Shown here in pieces: positions 1-8,683 of a DNA stretch of 64,000 bases. Positions within the stretch are counted from its first letter, which is position 1, and each line of letters starts with the position of its first letter. The notes under the pieces were generated by a model, which was not told the DNA's origin, ran no database searches, and worked only from the letters and a program-made list of their open reading frames with translations. This stretch comes from Streptomyces sp. NBC_00271. GTDB lineage: Bacteria > Actinomycetota > Actinomycetes > Streptomycetales > Streptomycetaceae. The stretch covers positions 992,001-1,056,000 of the forward strand of contig NZ_CP108070.1 of assembly GCF_036178845.1 (NCBI RefSeq), written 5' to 3'. A program made the position numbers and the translations under genes.

Positions 1-2
1 CC

Positions 3-509
3 AGGACGCCGGCCTTCATCGTCGGACATGCCCAGGACCTGCTGGCCACCAACGCACTGGCCGATGCCCTCTACCGCGACTTCGCGCAGCACGACAACGT
101 GCTGCGCATGCTCTTTCTGGACCCCGCGGCGAAGACCTTCTACAAGAACGCGGAGCGGGCCAAGCACCGTGCGGTCGCCGACCTTCAGCAGTCCGCCGCG
201 AGCACGCCCGAGGATCCCCGCATCGTGGAGCTCGTAGGCGACCTGTCGGTGCGCAGCCCGGAGTTCCGCTCCTTGTGGGCACGCGAGTACACCCGGGTCC
301 CGCCCTACGACGTCAAGCAGATCCACCACTCCGACGTGGGGGACCTGGAGTTGCCGCATGAGGCCCTCGCCATCCGCAGCGCTCCGGGACAGCAGCTCGT
401 CATCCTGCAGGCCGAGCCGGGCTCCCCCTCCGCCGACGGCCTGGCCCTGCTGGGCTCCATCAGCGCACCTGAAGTACCTCACCAGCAGAATCCCGCACAC
501 GGCGCCTGA
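3..509 (+). CDS. XRE-family regulator, C-terminal MmyB-like domain (5' partial)
   Basis: The reading frame is open from base 3 and ends at the TGA at 507-509, so the N-terminal helix-turn-helix lies outside the window. The visible 168 residues match the MmyB-like ligand-binding half of actinobacterial XRE regulators: PAFIVGHAQDLLATNALADA, then RMLFLDPAAKTFYKNAERAK, then a DPRIVELVGDLSVRSPEFRSLW stretch (split here: DPRIVELVGDL / SVRSPEFRSLW) and a closing region ending near LLGSISAP. In this family the domain is thought to bind a small lipophilic ligand. Such regulators often sit beside a short-chain dehydrogenase, as here at 902. The ligand is unknown. Confidence 0.85.
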   Translation, partial: RTPAFIVGHAQDLLATNALADALYRDFAQHDNVLRMLFLDPAAKTFYKNAERAKHRAVADLQQSAASTPEDPRIVELVGDLSVRSPEFRSLWAREYTRVPPYDVKQIHHSDVGDLELPHEALAIRSAPGQQLVILQAEPGSPSADGLALLGSISAPEVPHQQNPAHGA

Positions 510-901
510 GCCGGGGGCCATCGACGGCACCCTGAATTCAATCCGATAAGTCACCGACAATATGCATTGCGCCGGGTGTCAGCGGATTGAAACCCAGATT
601 CCGCACGTTTTCCGCACGTCGCGGCTCATCCGGTGGGACGGACGGCTGTGTTCCCAGCCCACCTCGTTCCCAGCCCACCTCGGCTCAAGGATCCCTCGCC
701 CGCAACACGTCGTCGACGGAGCACTCGCGCCGCGGCCTCCGGTACTTCGCCCGGACATCGGCTCGGTAGGGCCGCCTCGTCTTCCTGGGTGTGAGACTCC
801 CAGGAAAAGCGCAGCCTTCATACCGCCGCAGCCGACGGGCACACTCGAATACGTCAAAAGGAAATCCCCGAGAAGGGGAAACGACGAAAGAGGTTTTTCC
901 C
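510..901. other. Intergenic region with a 16-bp tandem repeat
   Basis: This 390-base gap separates the regulator from the SDR gene. Bases 651-666 and 667-682 are two exact head-to-tail copies of TTCCCAGCCCACCTCG. An 8-base direct repeat (CCGCACGT) lies near 601-619. No convincing gene is seen; a promoter for the SDR probably lies between 690 and 880, but no clear -35/-10 pair was identified. Confidence 0.5.
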
Positions 902-1741
902 ATGGCTACGTGGTTTGTCACCGGCGCCTCCCGTGGAATCGGCGCTGAAATCGCCCGCGCCGCTCTGGCAGGCGGTAACAATGTCGTGGTCGCCGTACGA
1001 AACCCGGAACGCGTTCCGGCCGATCTGAAGAGCTCGGACAACGTCTTCGCGGTCGCCCTGGACGTCACGGACAACGACAGCATCCCGCAGGCGGTCGAGG
1101 CCGCCGTGGACCGATTCGGGGGCATCGACGTCCTGGTCAACAACGCCGGCCGCGGCCTGCTCGGCGCGTTGGAGGAGATCACCGACGCGGAGGCCCGGTC
1201 GCTGTTCGACCTCAACGTCTTCGGCCTGATCAACGTCACCCGTGCCGTGCTGCCCGTCATGCGCAAGCAGGGGTCCGGCAGGCTGGTGCACATCGGTTCC
1301 CGGTCGGGTTTCGAGGGCGAGCCCGGCGTCAGCCTGTACAGCGCGTCGAAGTTCGCGGTCGCCGGCATCAGCGAAGCACTCTCCGCGGAGATGGCGCCGT
1401 TCGGGATCCAGTCGATGGTCGTCGAGCCGGGCGTCTTCCGCACCGACTTCCTCGACGCCAGCTCGCTGTCGATCGCCGCAAACCGCATCGCCGACTACGA
1501 CGACACCCCCGCGCACGTGACGCTGGACTGGATCGACCAGGCCAACCACGCCCAGCTCGGCGACCCCGTCAAGGGCGCCGCGCTCATCTTCGAGGTCGCC
1601 TCCACCGAGAAGCTGCCCACGCACCTCTACCTCGGACGCGACGCCATCGAGCGCCTCGACGTCAAGTACCAGCAGGTGCAGGACGACCTCGCCCCGTGGC
1701 GCGAGAAGTCCGCCGCCACCGCGCACCACGACGCCGCCTGA
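902..1741 (+). CDS. Short-chain dehydrogenase/reductase (classical SDR)
   Basis: Predicted NAD(P)H-dependent oxidoreductase of 279 residues acting in the cytosol. The glycine motif TGASRGIG lies at residues 8-15, NNAG near residue 82, the catalytic Ser in HIGSRSG near residue 138, and the YSASK Tyr/Lys pair near residues 151-155. The start at 902 follows a GAAAGAGG-like ribosome site and puts the Rossmann motif at the usual distance from the N-terminus. The C-terminal region is of the extended type often annotated as oxidoreductase or retinol-dehydrogenase-like; the substrate cannot be inferred. It directly precedes a second, truncated SDR, and the two may once have formed an operon. Confidence 0.9.
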   Translation: MATWFVTGASRGIGAEIARAALAGGNNVVVAVRNPERVPADLKSSDNVFAVALDVTDNDSIPQAVEAAVDRFGGIDVLVNNAGRGLLGALEEITDAEARSLFDLNVFGLINVTRAVLPVMRKQGSGRLVHIGSRSGFEGEPGVSLYSASKFAVAGISEALSAEMAPFGIQSMVVEPGVFRTDFLDASSLSIAANRIADYDDTPAHVTLDWIDQANHAQLGDPVKGAALIFEVASTEKLPTHLYLGRDAIERLDVKYQQVQDDLAPWREKSAATAHHDAA

Positions 1742-1821
1742 CGCCGACGCAATCGGGCACCCACAGCCCCCACGAGCAGCCCCGCCGGGCAGGACGACCG
1801 GCCCGGCCGGGCACCACACCG

Positions 1822-2544
1822 ATGGGTGCCGTCACCGCCGAACGCCTCGCCGAGCTCGGTGCCACGGTGGTCGTACTGGCCCGGCGCAAGGAGCGCCTCG
1901 ACAGCCTGGTCAAGAACATCGAGGCCGCCGGCGGCACCGCACTCGCCCTCGCCGTCGACGTCACCGACCGCGCCGCCGTCCAGAGCGCCGCCGACCAGGT
2001 CGCCGAGCGCTTCGGCAAGGCCGACCTCGTGTTCAACAACGCCGGAGTCCAGCTCATCTCCGGCATCGAGGAACTCAAGGTCGACGACTGGCAGCGCCAG
2101 ATCGACCTCAACATCACCGGCCTGATGAACGTCATCGCCGCGTTCCTCCCCCACCTGACGGACTCCGCCGCCCAGGGCAAGGCCGCCGACCTGATCAACA
2201 CCTCGTCCATCGCGGCCACCCGCATCCTGGCGAAGTTCTCGATCTACTCCGGCGCCAAGGCCTCCATCAGCCACCTCACCCGACTGCTCCGCGTCGAACT
2301 CGGCCCCAAGATGGTCTGCGTCGCCACCATCGAACCCGGCATGGTCGACACCGAACTCCCCGACCACGTCACCGACCCCGACGCCTCCAAGCTGATGGCC
2401 GACCTCATCCACGACATCGACTACCTCCAGAGCGCCGACATCGCCGAAACCGTCGCCTTCATGGCCGCCGTGCCCCGCCACGTCAACCTCACCGAGATCA
2501 CCATCATGCCCACGGCTCAGGCCATGTCAATTACCCGGCGCTAA
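1822..2544 (+). pseudogene. SDR family oxidoreductase, 5'-truncated and 3'-altered by an IS
   Basis: The frame encodes an SDR from GAVTAERLAELGATVVVLAR onward, with NNAG (FNNAGVQL), a Ser in NTSSIAATR and YSGAKAS. The cofactor-binding TGxxxGIG segment normally preceding this point is absent: only GTTPMG remains, and no upstream in-frame start restores it. At the other end the protein runs PTAQA, where homologues normally stop, then adds MSITRR before a TAA. The extra codons lie in the right end of the adjacent IS200/IS605 element. Without the dinucleotide-binding loop the product is unlikely to be active. Classed as a pseudogene, though an ATG at 1822 keeps it open. Confidence 0.7.
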
Positions 2545-3781
2545 AGCGACGGGTTTGCACAACGGGCATCACTGGGTGTGATGCTGCGTTTGCGTCCAGC
2601 CCCATCCGGGTGCTTCCGGAGTGGGGCAGGGGCCGCTGACGGAGCCCCGCGTCGCCACAACTCCCACGCACGGGCGCGGATGTTGTGGGAGCTGTTCCGG
2701 TCTGCGTGATCAACGAATCCGCAGTTCCGGCATGCGAACCAGGCCTGTGAGACCCGGTTCGCCTTGTCGATGTGGCCGCACTCGGCGCAGGTGCGGGAGG
2801 TGTACGCCGGATCGACGTGCACCACCGGCACCCCTGCCCGGCGGGCCTTGTATGCGACGAACGCTCCCAGCTGGTGGAAGGCCCAGCTGGAGTGGGTGGC
2901 CCGTTGGGGCTTGCGAAGCCGTACCCGTTCGCGGATCCCTGTCAGGTCTTCCAGGGCGATTCCGCGACCGGTGCGTTCAGCCTCGGCCACCACATGCTTT
3001 GCGATCTTATGGTTGATGTCCCGCGCCCGCCGCGCCTCCTTGCGCCGCCGTTTCTTCAGGCGCCGCTTGGCGGACGAGGTGTTCTTCTTCTGGAGCTTGG
3101 CCCGCAGTCCGCGCTCGCGCAGGCGGGTGCGGTTCAGCTCGCGTCCGGCCATAATCTCGCCGTCCGAGGTGGTGGCGATGTTGACGATGCCCAGGTCGAT
3201 CCCGAGGAAGTCCACCGGGTTGGGGTTCAAGGGTGCTTCGGGGACCTCGCAGGTGGCGTTCAAGAACCACATGCCGTCCCGCTGGAGCAGGTCGGACTCG
3301 CCCTTGCGGTACAGGGCCAACGTGGCCAGTTGCTCGGGTGAGGCGGTGAACGCCACGTTCTTGACCCGGCCGCTGGTGGTCCAGATGGACACCGTCCGGC
3401 CCGGGACCTGCCAGGACAGCATCCGGTCGTCGTAGGGCTGCGCGCCGCGGGGGTGGAAGGCGATCGGCTTCTCGGAGGCTTTGCGGTAACGGCGTGAGCC
3501 GGGCCTGCCGAGATTCCCGGCCTTCAGGTTCGCCTTCAGTGTGGCGTACGCGTCACACGTCTTCTTGATGACGTGCTGGGCGGCCTGCGCGCCCAAGTCC
3601 CAACGGGACTTGACCTCGCCGTAGACCTGCTTGCGCAAGGCGAAGTTCCTGAACTCCCCGCACTCGAAGCCGGCCTCGCTCACCCCAGGTGGCGGCCGCG
3701 TTGCAGGCACACAGGGTCGCCTCAAGTGCCGCCGCCTGCACCGGCGTCGGCAGCAGTTTTTACCTGCACCACCAGCTTCAC
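2541..3781 (-). pseudogene. tnpB: TnpB (IS605-type RNA-guided nuclease), frameshifted
   Basis: The C-terminal two thirds are a good TnpB: RuvC-I GIDLGIVNIATT, RuvC-II ALEDLTGIRER, a zinc finger CAEC...CRNC and RuvC-III DHADRNSSHNI. The N-terminus is broken twice. From the GTG at 3781 the peptide VKLVVQVK must shift at the five-T run 3757-3761 to continue as PVQAAALEATLCACNAAATW. It must shift again at the four-C run 3683-3686 to reach FECGEFRNFALRKQVYGEVK. Both breaks are single-base gains in homopolymers, so either decay or sequencing error is possible. Intact TnpB uses an RNA made from the element's right end to cut DNA at the donor site. Confidence 0.85.
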
Positions 3782-3837
3782 TTCCCCAGACTAGCGACGA
3801 GGATTGATCTGTGTGACCGAGATGGGACCGAACCCCG

Positions 3838-4209
3838 ATGTACGCAGGGGACGCAGCGTCGTCTGCCCCCTGCTCCCTGCTCCCTGCACGCGCACTTGGT
3901 ATACGCGCCGCGAGGAGGTCATGCGGGACGTGTGTGCGGATTTTCGGCGCTGAGCTGCACGAGTTCAACGGCGAGAGGGACCATGTGTACCAGCTGGTCC
4001 ACTAACCGCCCAAGATCGCTCTGTCCCGGCTGGTGGGCTCACTCAAAGGCGTCTCCGCGCTCCGCCTGCGCCAGGAATTCCCCGACCACATCCGCCGCTA
4101 CCTGTGGGGCGACCACTTCTGGTCCCCGTCCTACTTCGCCGTCTCCGCAGGCGGCGCACCCCTCACGGTCATCAAGGAATACATCGAGAACCAGAAATGT
4201 CCCGGGTGA
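3838..4209 (+). pseudogene. tnpA: TnpA (IS200-type Y1 transposase) remnant
   Basis: Recognisable IS200 transposase segments are spread over frames. ELHEFNGERDHVYQLVH contains the family's HUH-type region. It is followed by a TAA at 4003-4005 exactly where the family has the Tyr of HYPPK (TAC to TAA), and then by PPKIALSRLVGSLKGVSALR, YLWGDHFWSPSYFAVSAGG and VIKEYIENQKCPG up to the TGA at 4207. A four-T run at 3941-3944 causes a frameshift upstream, and part of the N-terminal block around HAHLVY is missing. At least three lesions make this non-functional unless some are assembly errors. Confidence 0.85.
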
Positions 4210-4414
4210 GCCGCAGCGCGTGCCACCGAGCAACCCGTACGCGGCCCAGCCCGCCTCGGAGGACATCACCGCGCGGCTCATCCGCGCCGGAGTATGAACC
4301 GGCGGCGAGACCGGTCCTGTCGGCGCCGGAGCCATGGTCCCGTGGCTGTCTGTGCCCAGGGCGAACCGGCGCTCGCGGGGCGCCCCTCCCCCGCCCAGCC
4401 GGAAACGCGGTGGC

Positions 4415-5254
4415 TCACGGTGCCGACTGGATGTCCCCGTGTGTGGAGGACGCGATGGTGTCGCGGTGGGCGAAGTCGCCCGGGGGGATGCCGGGGTGGT
4501 GTCCGAGCCGGGCCGGCGGCACCGCGGCCGAGGGACCGAGGGTGAGCCGGGAGACGATGCGATAGCGGTCGCCGCGGTAGATCGAGTGGACGTATTCGAC
4601 GGGCTGCCCCGTGGTGTCCGAGGTGAGCCGCTCGAAGAGCAGCGCCGGGGACAGCTCGGGCACGTCGAGCAGCTCGGCCTCCGCCCGGGTGACGACGGTC
4701 GGCTCGATCGCCTGTACGGCCTCCTGGACGTGCACGCCATGCTGTTCGCGCAGGTGCTCGTACAGGTCGCCGGCTTCCAGTTCCTGGGCGGACAGGGTGG
4801 GGACCAGATCGGCCCTGATGTGCAGATGCTCGATGGCCATCGGGGCGCCGTCGACCTGGCGCAGCCGTGCCACGTACACGATGTCGACGGCGGGCGAGAT
4901 GCGCAGCTTGCGGCCCACACGCGCGCCTGCCGGAATGGTGGTGAACTCCAGCAGGCGACTCGACCAGGTCCCGGAGGCCTGGGGCACCGTCATGGCCTGC
5001 TGACCCGAGACGAGTTCCTGGGTGATCTTCTCGGGTGCCACGAACATGCCGCGGCCGTGCTCCCGCACCAGAAGACCCGCGGCGACGAGCTCGTCGACCG
5101 CCGCGCGCAGGGTCGGGCGTGACACACCCAGGCGGGCGCACAGGGAACGCTCGGAGGGGATCGCGTCTCCCGGGCGGTGTGACTCGATGAGGTCGAGGAT
5201 GAAGTCGCGAACTCGCTCCCGTTTGAGCACCGCACCTGGTGCGTCAGCCTTCAT
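4415..5254 (-). CDS. GntR/HutC (UTRA) transcriptional repressor, DasR-like paralogue
   Basis: This 279-residue regulator has an N-terminal winged helix (IPSERSLCARLGVSRPTLRA, residues about 38-57) and a C-terminal UTRA effector domain ending in VEYVHSIYRGDRYRIVSRL, the stretch that in DasR and NagR forms part of the sugar-phosphate pocket. The ATG at 5254 is preferred over 5269 because GAGGG sits just upstream. A proline-rich tail of about 40 residues follows the UTRA domain. It is divergent from a das-like ABC operon with several DasR-type sites between them, matching the dasR-dasA arrangement of Streptomyces. It is probably a local regulator, not the global DasR, from which its sequence differs clearly. 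Confidence 0.88.
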   Translation of the reverse strand: MKADAPGAVLKRERVRDFILDLIESHRPGDAIPSERSLCARLGVSRPTLRAAVDELVAAGLLVREHGRGMFVAPEKITQELVSGQQAMTVPQASGTWSSRLLEFTTIPAGARVGRKLRISPAVDIVYVARLRQVDGAPMAIEHLHIRADLVPTLSAQELEAGDLYEHLREQHGVHVQEAVQAIEPTVVTRAEAELLDVPELSPALLFERLTSDTTGQPVEYVHSIYRGDRYRIVSRLTLGPSAAVPPARLGHHPGIPPGDFAHRDTIASSTHGDIQSAP

Positions 5255-5289
5255 GATGCCCTCCCTCATGCGCGGAATATCAAGTTAAC

Positions 5290-5310
5290 CAGTTGACCAG
5301 TGGTCACCCG
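5290..5310. promoter_or_regulatory. Palindromic operator-like site upstream of the GntR gene
   Basis: TGACCA-G-TGGTCA (5294-5306) is a perfect 6-bp-arm inverted repeat, preceded by an overlapping ACCAGT direct repeat. It lies 40 bases upstream of the regulator start, a fit for autoregulation by the GntR protein. Binding is inferred, not shown. Confidence 0.5.
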
Positions 5311-5420
5311 CAACTGCCCCCTTGATCAAGCAAGTGTAACTGCCACCGAGAGATGATCGCCCAGGTCCCGACCCGCCTGCGCCCCAAAGCCCTTCGACGC
5401 ACAGGGGGTTGACGTCCTCG

Positions 5421-5481
5421 ATTGGTCTATGCCACCTTCAACCCCACATCAAGAGGTGAGCTGTCCAGTGGACTTCACTGG
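5421..5481. promoter_or_regulatory. dre-like element and CCAGTG...CACTGG inverted repeat before the das-like operon
   Basis: Bases 5421-5436 (ATTGGTCTATGCCACC) match 12 of 16 positions of the DasR-responsive consensus ACTGGTCTAGACCACT. Downstream, CCAGTG (5465-5470) and CACTGG (5476-5481) form an inverted repeat with a 5-base spacer, followed by two further GGTCA copies up to 5495. The cluster lies within 100 bases of the lipoprotein start and is the likely control region of the operon. Confidence 0.5.
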
Positions 5482-5516
5482 TCAGGTGGTCAGGTCATGT
5501 CCTCCAGGGGTGAACC

Positions 5517-6785
5517 GTGAAGCTCCGCTTGTTTGCCGGTGTGTCCGTGCTCGTGATGACGGCTGGGCTGAGTGCCTGCAGTAGCTCCTCAGATACCTCC
5601 GACGACAGCTCCGGCGGGAGCACCACCATCGACGTCTGGCTGATGCGCGACAGCGTCTCGGCCCAGTTCCAGAACGAGTTCGTCAAGGGCTTCGAGACCG
5701 CTCACCCGGACATCAAGGTCAAGGTGCAGATCCAGGAGTGGGACGGGATCGGCGAGAAGGTCACGGCCGCCCTCGCCAGCAACGACGCACCGGACGTCAT
5801 CGAGACCGGCAACACCCAGGTCGCCCAGTTCGCACAGAGCGGGGGGCTGCTCGACCTCAGCGACAAGGTCGACGACCTCGGGGGGAAGAACTGGCTCAAG
5901 GGGCTCGCGGAGCCGGGCGTCTATGAGGGCAAGCAGTACGGCATTCCGTACTACGCCGCCAACCGCGTCGTCATCTACCGGACCGACCTCTTCAAGGAGG
6001 CGGGCATCGACGCGACCGCCGTCAAGACCCGCGACCAGTGGATCGCCGCCACCAAGAAGCTCAACACCGGTGACACGCAAGGCATCTATCTGCCCGGCCA
6101 GAACTGGTACACCCTCACGGGCTTCGTCTGGGACGAGGGCGGCGACCTCGCCACCGAGTCCGGCGGCAAGTGGAAGGGCACGCTGGACTCCCCCGAGGCG
6201 ATCCGCGGTATGGAGTTCTACGAGAAGCTCCAGGCCCTCGGCAAGGGCCCCAGGGACTCCGACGAGGCCAACCCCCCGCAGGCGGACGTCATGGCCAAGG
6301 GGAAGGTCGCCCAGGTCATCTCGACACCCGGCGGCGCCAACGTCGTCATCCAGAACAACCCGGCGCTGAAGGGAAAGCTCGGCTTCTTCCCGATCCCGGG
6401 GAAGGCCGCCGACAAGCCCGGCGCGGTCTTCACCGGCGGCTCCGACCTTGTCATCCCCACGGCGTCCACCAAGCAGGACGCGGCCTACACCTTCGTCAAG
6501 GAACTCACCGGCGACACCTGGCAGAAGAAGCTCGCCGTCGCCATGAGCTACGTCCCGAACAAGACGACCCTGGCCTCCGCGGTCGCGGCCGACCCCGGCG
6601 CCGCGGCCATGGCGGTCGGCGCCGCCCAGGGCCACGCCACGCCCAACACCCCCGGCTGGGCCGCCGTGGAGGCCAAGAACCCGATCAAGGACTACATGAC
6701 GGCCGTCCTCACCGGGGGCGACATCCAGAAGAAGGCCGCCACCGCGTCCGAGGCCATCACCGCGGCCATGAACTCCGGCTCCTGA
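5517..6785 (+). CDS. ABC transporter sugar-binding lipoprotein (DasA/NgcE-like)
   Basis: This 422-residue extracellular solute-binding protein begins with a lipoprotein signal (LFAGVSVLVMTAGLSAC, lipobox LSAC, Cys about residue 21) and a Ser/Asp-rich tether. The mature part has the family-1 features VKVQIQEWDGIGEKVTAAL, PDVIETGNTQVAQFAQSGGL and GIPYYAANRVVIYRTDLF, which resemble DasA (chitobiose) and related GlcNAc-type binders. The GTG start at 5517 follows AGGGGTG. It is first gene of an operon with two permeases and a GH20 enzyme; no ATPase is encoded, so it presumably uses a shared one such as MsiK. A chitobiose or N-acetyl-hexosamine oligosaccharide ligand is inferred from context. Confidence 0.9.
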   Translation: MKLRLFAGVSVLVMTAGLSACSSSSDTSDDSSGGSTTIDVWLMRDSVSAQFQNEFVKGFETAHPDIKVKVQIQEWDGIGEKVTAALASNDAPDVIETGNTQVAQFAQSGGLLDLSDKVDDLGGKNWLKGLAEPGVYEGKQYGIPYYAANRVVIYRTDLFKEAGIDATAVKTRDQWIAATKKLNTGDTQGIYLPGQNWYTLTGFVWDEGGDLATESGGKWKGTLDSPEAIRGMEFYEKLQALGKGPRDSDEANPPQADVMAKGKVAQVISTPGGANVVIQNNPALKGKLGFFPIPGKAADKPGAVFTGGSDLVIPTASTKQDAAYTFVKELTGDTWQKKLAVAMSYVPNKTTLASAVAADPGAAAMAVGAAQGHATPNTPGWAAVEAKNPIKDYMTAVLTGGDIQKKAATASEAITAAMNSGS

Positions 6786-6814
6786 ACCGTCCACGCACCG
6801 GAAGGAGGAGCGCC

Positions 6815-7804
6815 GTGTCCGCCGTCCGCGAGCAGACCGCCCCCCGCCCCCCACTCGGTACCGGGCCGCCCCGGCGCTCCACCGGTCCAGGGCCGCGCCG
6901 CCCGTCGAAGTCCACCGGCCGTGGGATCTGGCCGTACGTCCTGATCGCGCCCGCCGTCCTCGGCACGCTCTATCTGCTCGTCTACCCCCTGGTCCGCGCC
7001 GTGGTGATATCGCTGCAGGACTTCGGCCTGCGCCAACTCATCCTGGGCGGCGCGCGGTTCGTCGGATTCAAGAACTACGAGACGCTGCTGGGGGACGGCC
7101 GCTTCTGGGAGGTCGTGCGCCGCACCTTCCTCTTCATGGCGATCAACGTCGTCCTGATCATGGTGCTGTCCACGCTGGCCGCGCTCATGGTCGAGCGGCT
7201 CGGCCGGTTCGGCCGGACCGCCGTCCTCAGCGCGCTCGTGCTGACCTGGGCGATGCCCGTCATCGCGGCGACCACCGTCTTCCAGTGGCTGTTCCACTCG
7301 GAGTTCGGCATCGTCAACGCGGTTCTGACCGACCTGGGGTTCGAGTCCTTCCACCGCTACCCCTGGTTCGCGCACGGCCCGGCCGCCTTCGCCATCGTGG
7401 TCGTTCTCGTCGTATGGCAGTCCGTGCCCTTCGCCGCGATCACCCTGTACTCGGCCCTCACCACCGTCCCCACCGAGCTGTACGAGTCGGCGCGGCTCGA
7501 CGGGGCGTCGGGGCCGCGGATCTTCCGCTCGATCACCTTCCCCATGGTCCGGCCGATCTTCATGCTGGTGTTCTCGCTCGAGGTGATCTGGACCTTCAAG
7601 GCGTTCGTCCAGATCTGGGTGATGACCAACGGCGGGCCCGGCGACGCGACGACGATCCTGCCCGTGTACGCGGTGCAGACCGCCCTGTCGAGCCAGCGCT
7701 ACGACCTCGGTTCGGCGGCCTCCATGGTCACCGTCGTGCTGATGTCGGGCGTGCTCGTCTTCTACTTCCGCCAGATGTTCCGCCAGGAGGACGAGCTCGC
7801 ATGA
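6815..7804 (+). CDS. ABC sugar permease (MalF/DasB type)
   Basis: Inner-membrane permease of 329 residues with about six transmembrane helices, the first at IWPYVLIAPAVLGTLYLLVY. The EAA loop lies near LYESARLDGASGPRIFRSIT, where the transporter contacts its ATPase. The start is the GTG at 6815 behind GGAAGGAGG; a Pro/Arg-rich cytoplasmic N-terminus of about 40 residues precedes the first helix. Its stop overlaps the start of the next permease (ATGA at 7801-7804), so the two are translationally coupled. Partner of the 5517 lipoprotein. Confidence 0.92.
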   Translation: MSAVREQTAPRPPLGTGPPRRSTGPGPRRPSKSTGRGIWPYVLIAPAVLGTLYLLVYPLVRAVVISLQDFGLRQLILGGARFVGFKNYETLLGDGRFWEVVRRTFLFMAINVVLIMVLSTLAALMVERLGRFGRTAVLSALVLTWAMPVIAATTVFQWLFHSEFGIVNAVLTDLGFESFHRYPWFAHGPAAFAIVVVLVVWQSVPFAAITLYSALTTVPTELYESARLDGASGPRIFRSITFPMVRPIFMLVFSLEVIWTFKAFVQIWVMTNGGPGDATTILPVYAVQTALSSQRYDLGSAASMVTVVLMSGVLVFYFRQMFRQEDELA

Positions 7805-8640
7805 GCACGACCCGGCCCCGCATCCGCCGTCTGCCCCTGAACGCCGCCGCCGTCGTCACCGTGGTGGTCTGTCTCTTCCCGGTCTACTGGATGGTCGCCA
7901 CCGCGTTCACCCCGACCCGCGACATCCAGTCCGACAACCCCCGGATCCTCCCTCGGACCTGGACACTCGACCACTTCCGCACCGCCATCGGCGCCGCCGG
8001 CTTCGGCCTGTTCTGGCGCAACAGCATCCTCGTCACGCTGAGCGCCGTCCTGCTCGCCCTCGTCATCGCGCTCGGCGCCGCCTACGCGGTCGCCCGGATG
8101 AAGTGGAAGGGGCGCCGGCAGTTCATGCTCATGGTCTTCATCGCGCAGATGGCGCCCTGGGAATCACTGATCATCCCGGTCTACATCATCTCCAGGGACA
8201 CCGACATGCTCGACCGGCTCCCGACCTTGACCCTCGTCTACTTCATGATGACGCTGCCCTTCACCATCATCGTCCTGGGCGGCTTCATCGGCACGATCCC
8301 CCCGGAGCTGGAGGAGTCCGCCCAGGTCGACGGCTGCACCCGGCTCGGCGCGTTCCGGCGTGTGGCGTTCCCGCTCCTTGCCCCGGGCCTGATGGCCACC
8401 TCGCTGTTCGGCTACATCACCGCCTGGAACGAGTTCGCCTACGCCAACTTCCTGATCATCAAGCAGCAGGACAACCGCACCCTGCCCGTGTGGCTGTCCT
8501 CGTTCCAGAACGTCTTCGGCACCGACTGGGGCGCCACGATGGCCGCCTCGACCCTCTTCGCCGCCCCGGCGCTCATGGTGTTCCTGCTGCTCCAGCGTCA
8601 TGTCACCTCCGGCTTCGCGGCCGGCGCAGTCAAGGGCTGA
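7801..8640 (+). CDS. ABC sugar permease (MalG/DasC type)
   Basis: Second inner-membrane permease, 279 residues. Membrane segments include NAAAVVTVVVCLFPVYWMVA at the start and a C-terminal helix ending LMVFLLLQRHVTSGFAAGAVKG (positions about 255-279; in two pieces LMVFLLLQRH / VTSGFAAGAVKG). The EAA motif is ELEESAQVDGCTRLGAFRRV. It overlaps the preceding permease by four bases and is followed after 43 bases by the hexosaminidase. Imported substrate and cytosolic or secreted hydrolysis are therefore likely coordinated. Confidence 0.92.
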   Translation: MSTTRPRIRRLPLNAAAVVTVVVCLFPVYWMVATAFTPTRDIQSDNPRILPRTWTLDHFRTAIGAAGFGLFWRNSILVTLSAVLLALVIALGAAYAVARMKWKGRRQFMLMVFIAQMAPWESLIIPVYIISRDTDMLDRLPTLTLVYFMMTLPFTIIVLGGFIGTIPPELEESAQVDGCTRLGAFRRVAFPLLAPGLMATSLFGYITAWNEFAYANFLIIKQQDNRTLPVWLSSFQNVFGTDWGATMAASTLFAAPALMVFLLLQRHVTSGFAAGAVKG

Positions 8641-8683
8641 CCTCACACCCCACCCCCACGCGACCCCGTCCCGGAGCTGATCC

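Larger units (their letters stand above)
2525..4260. mobile_element. Decayed IS200/IS605-family element (tnpA + tnpB, divergent)
   Basis: The element has the standard layout: tnpB reads left and tnpA reads right. The left limit is placed where the SDR sequence stops resembling its family (after PTAQA, about 2525). The right limit is only approximate because nothing recognisable flanks tnpA. Both genes carry disabling changes (see entries), so the element is probably not mobile on its own. Confidence 0.75.

Noticed and set aside
651..682. Tandem 16-bp repeat as a regulatory array
   Set aside because: Only two copies, no symmetry, and no relation to a promoter could be shown.
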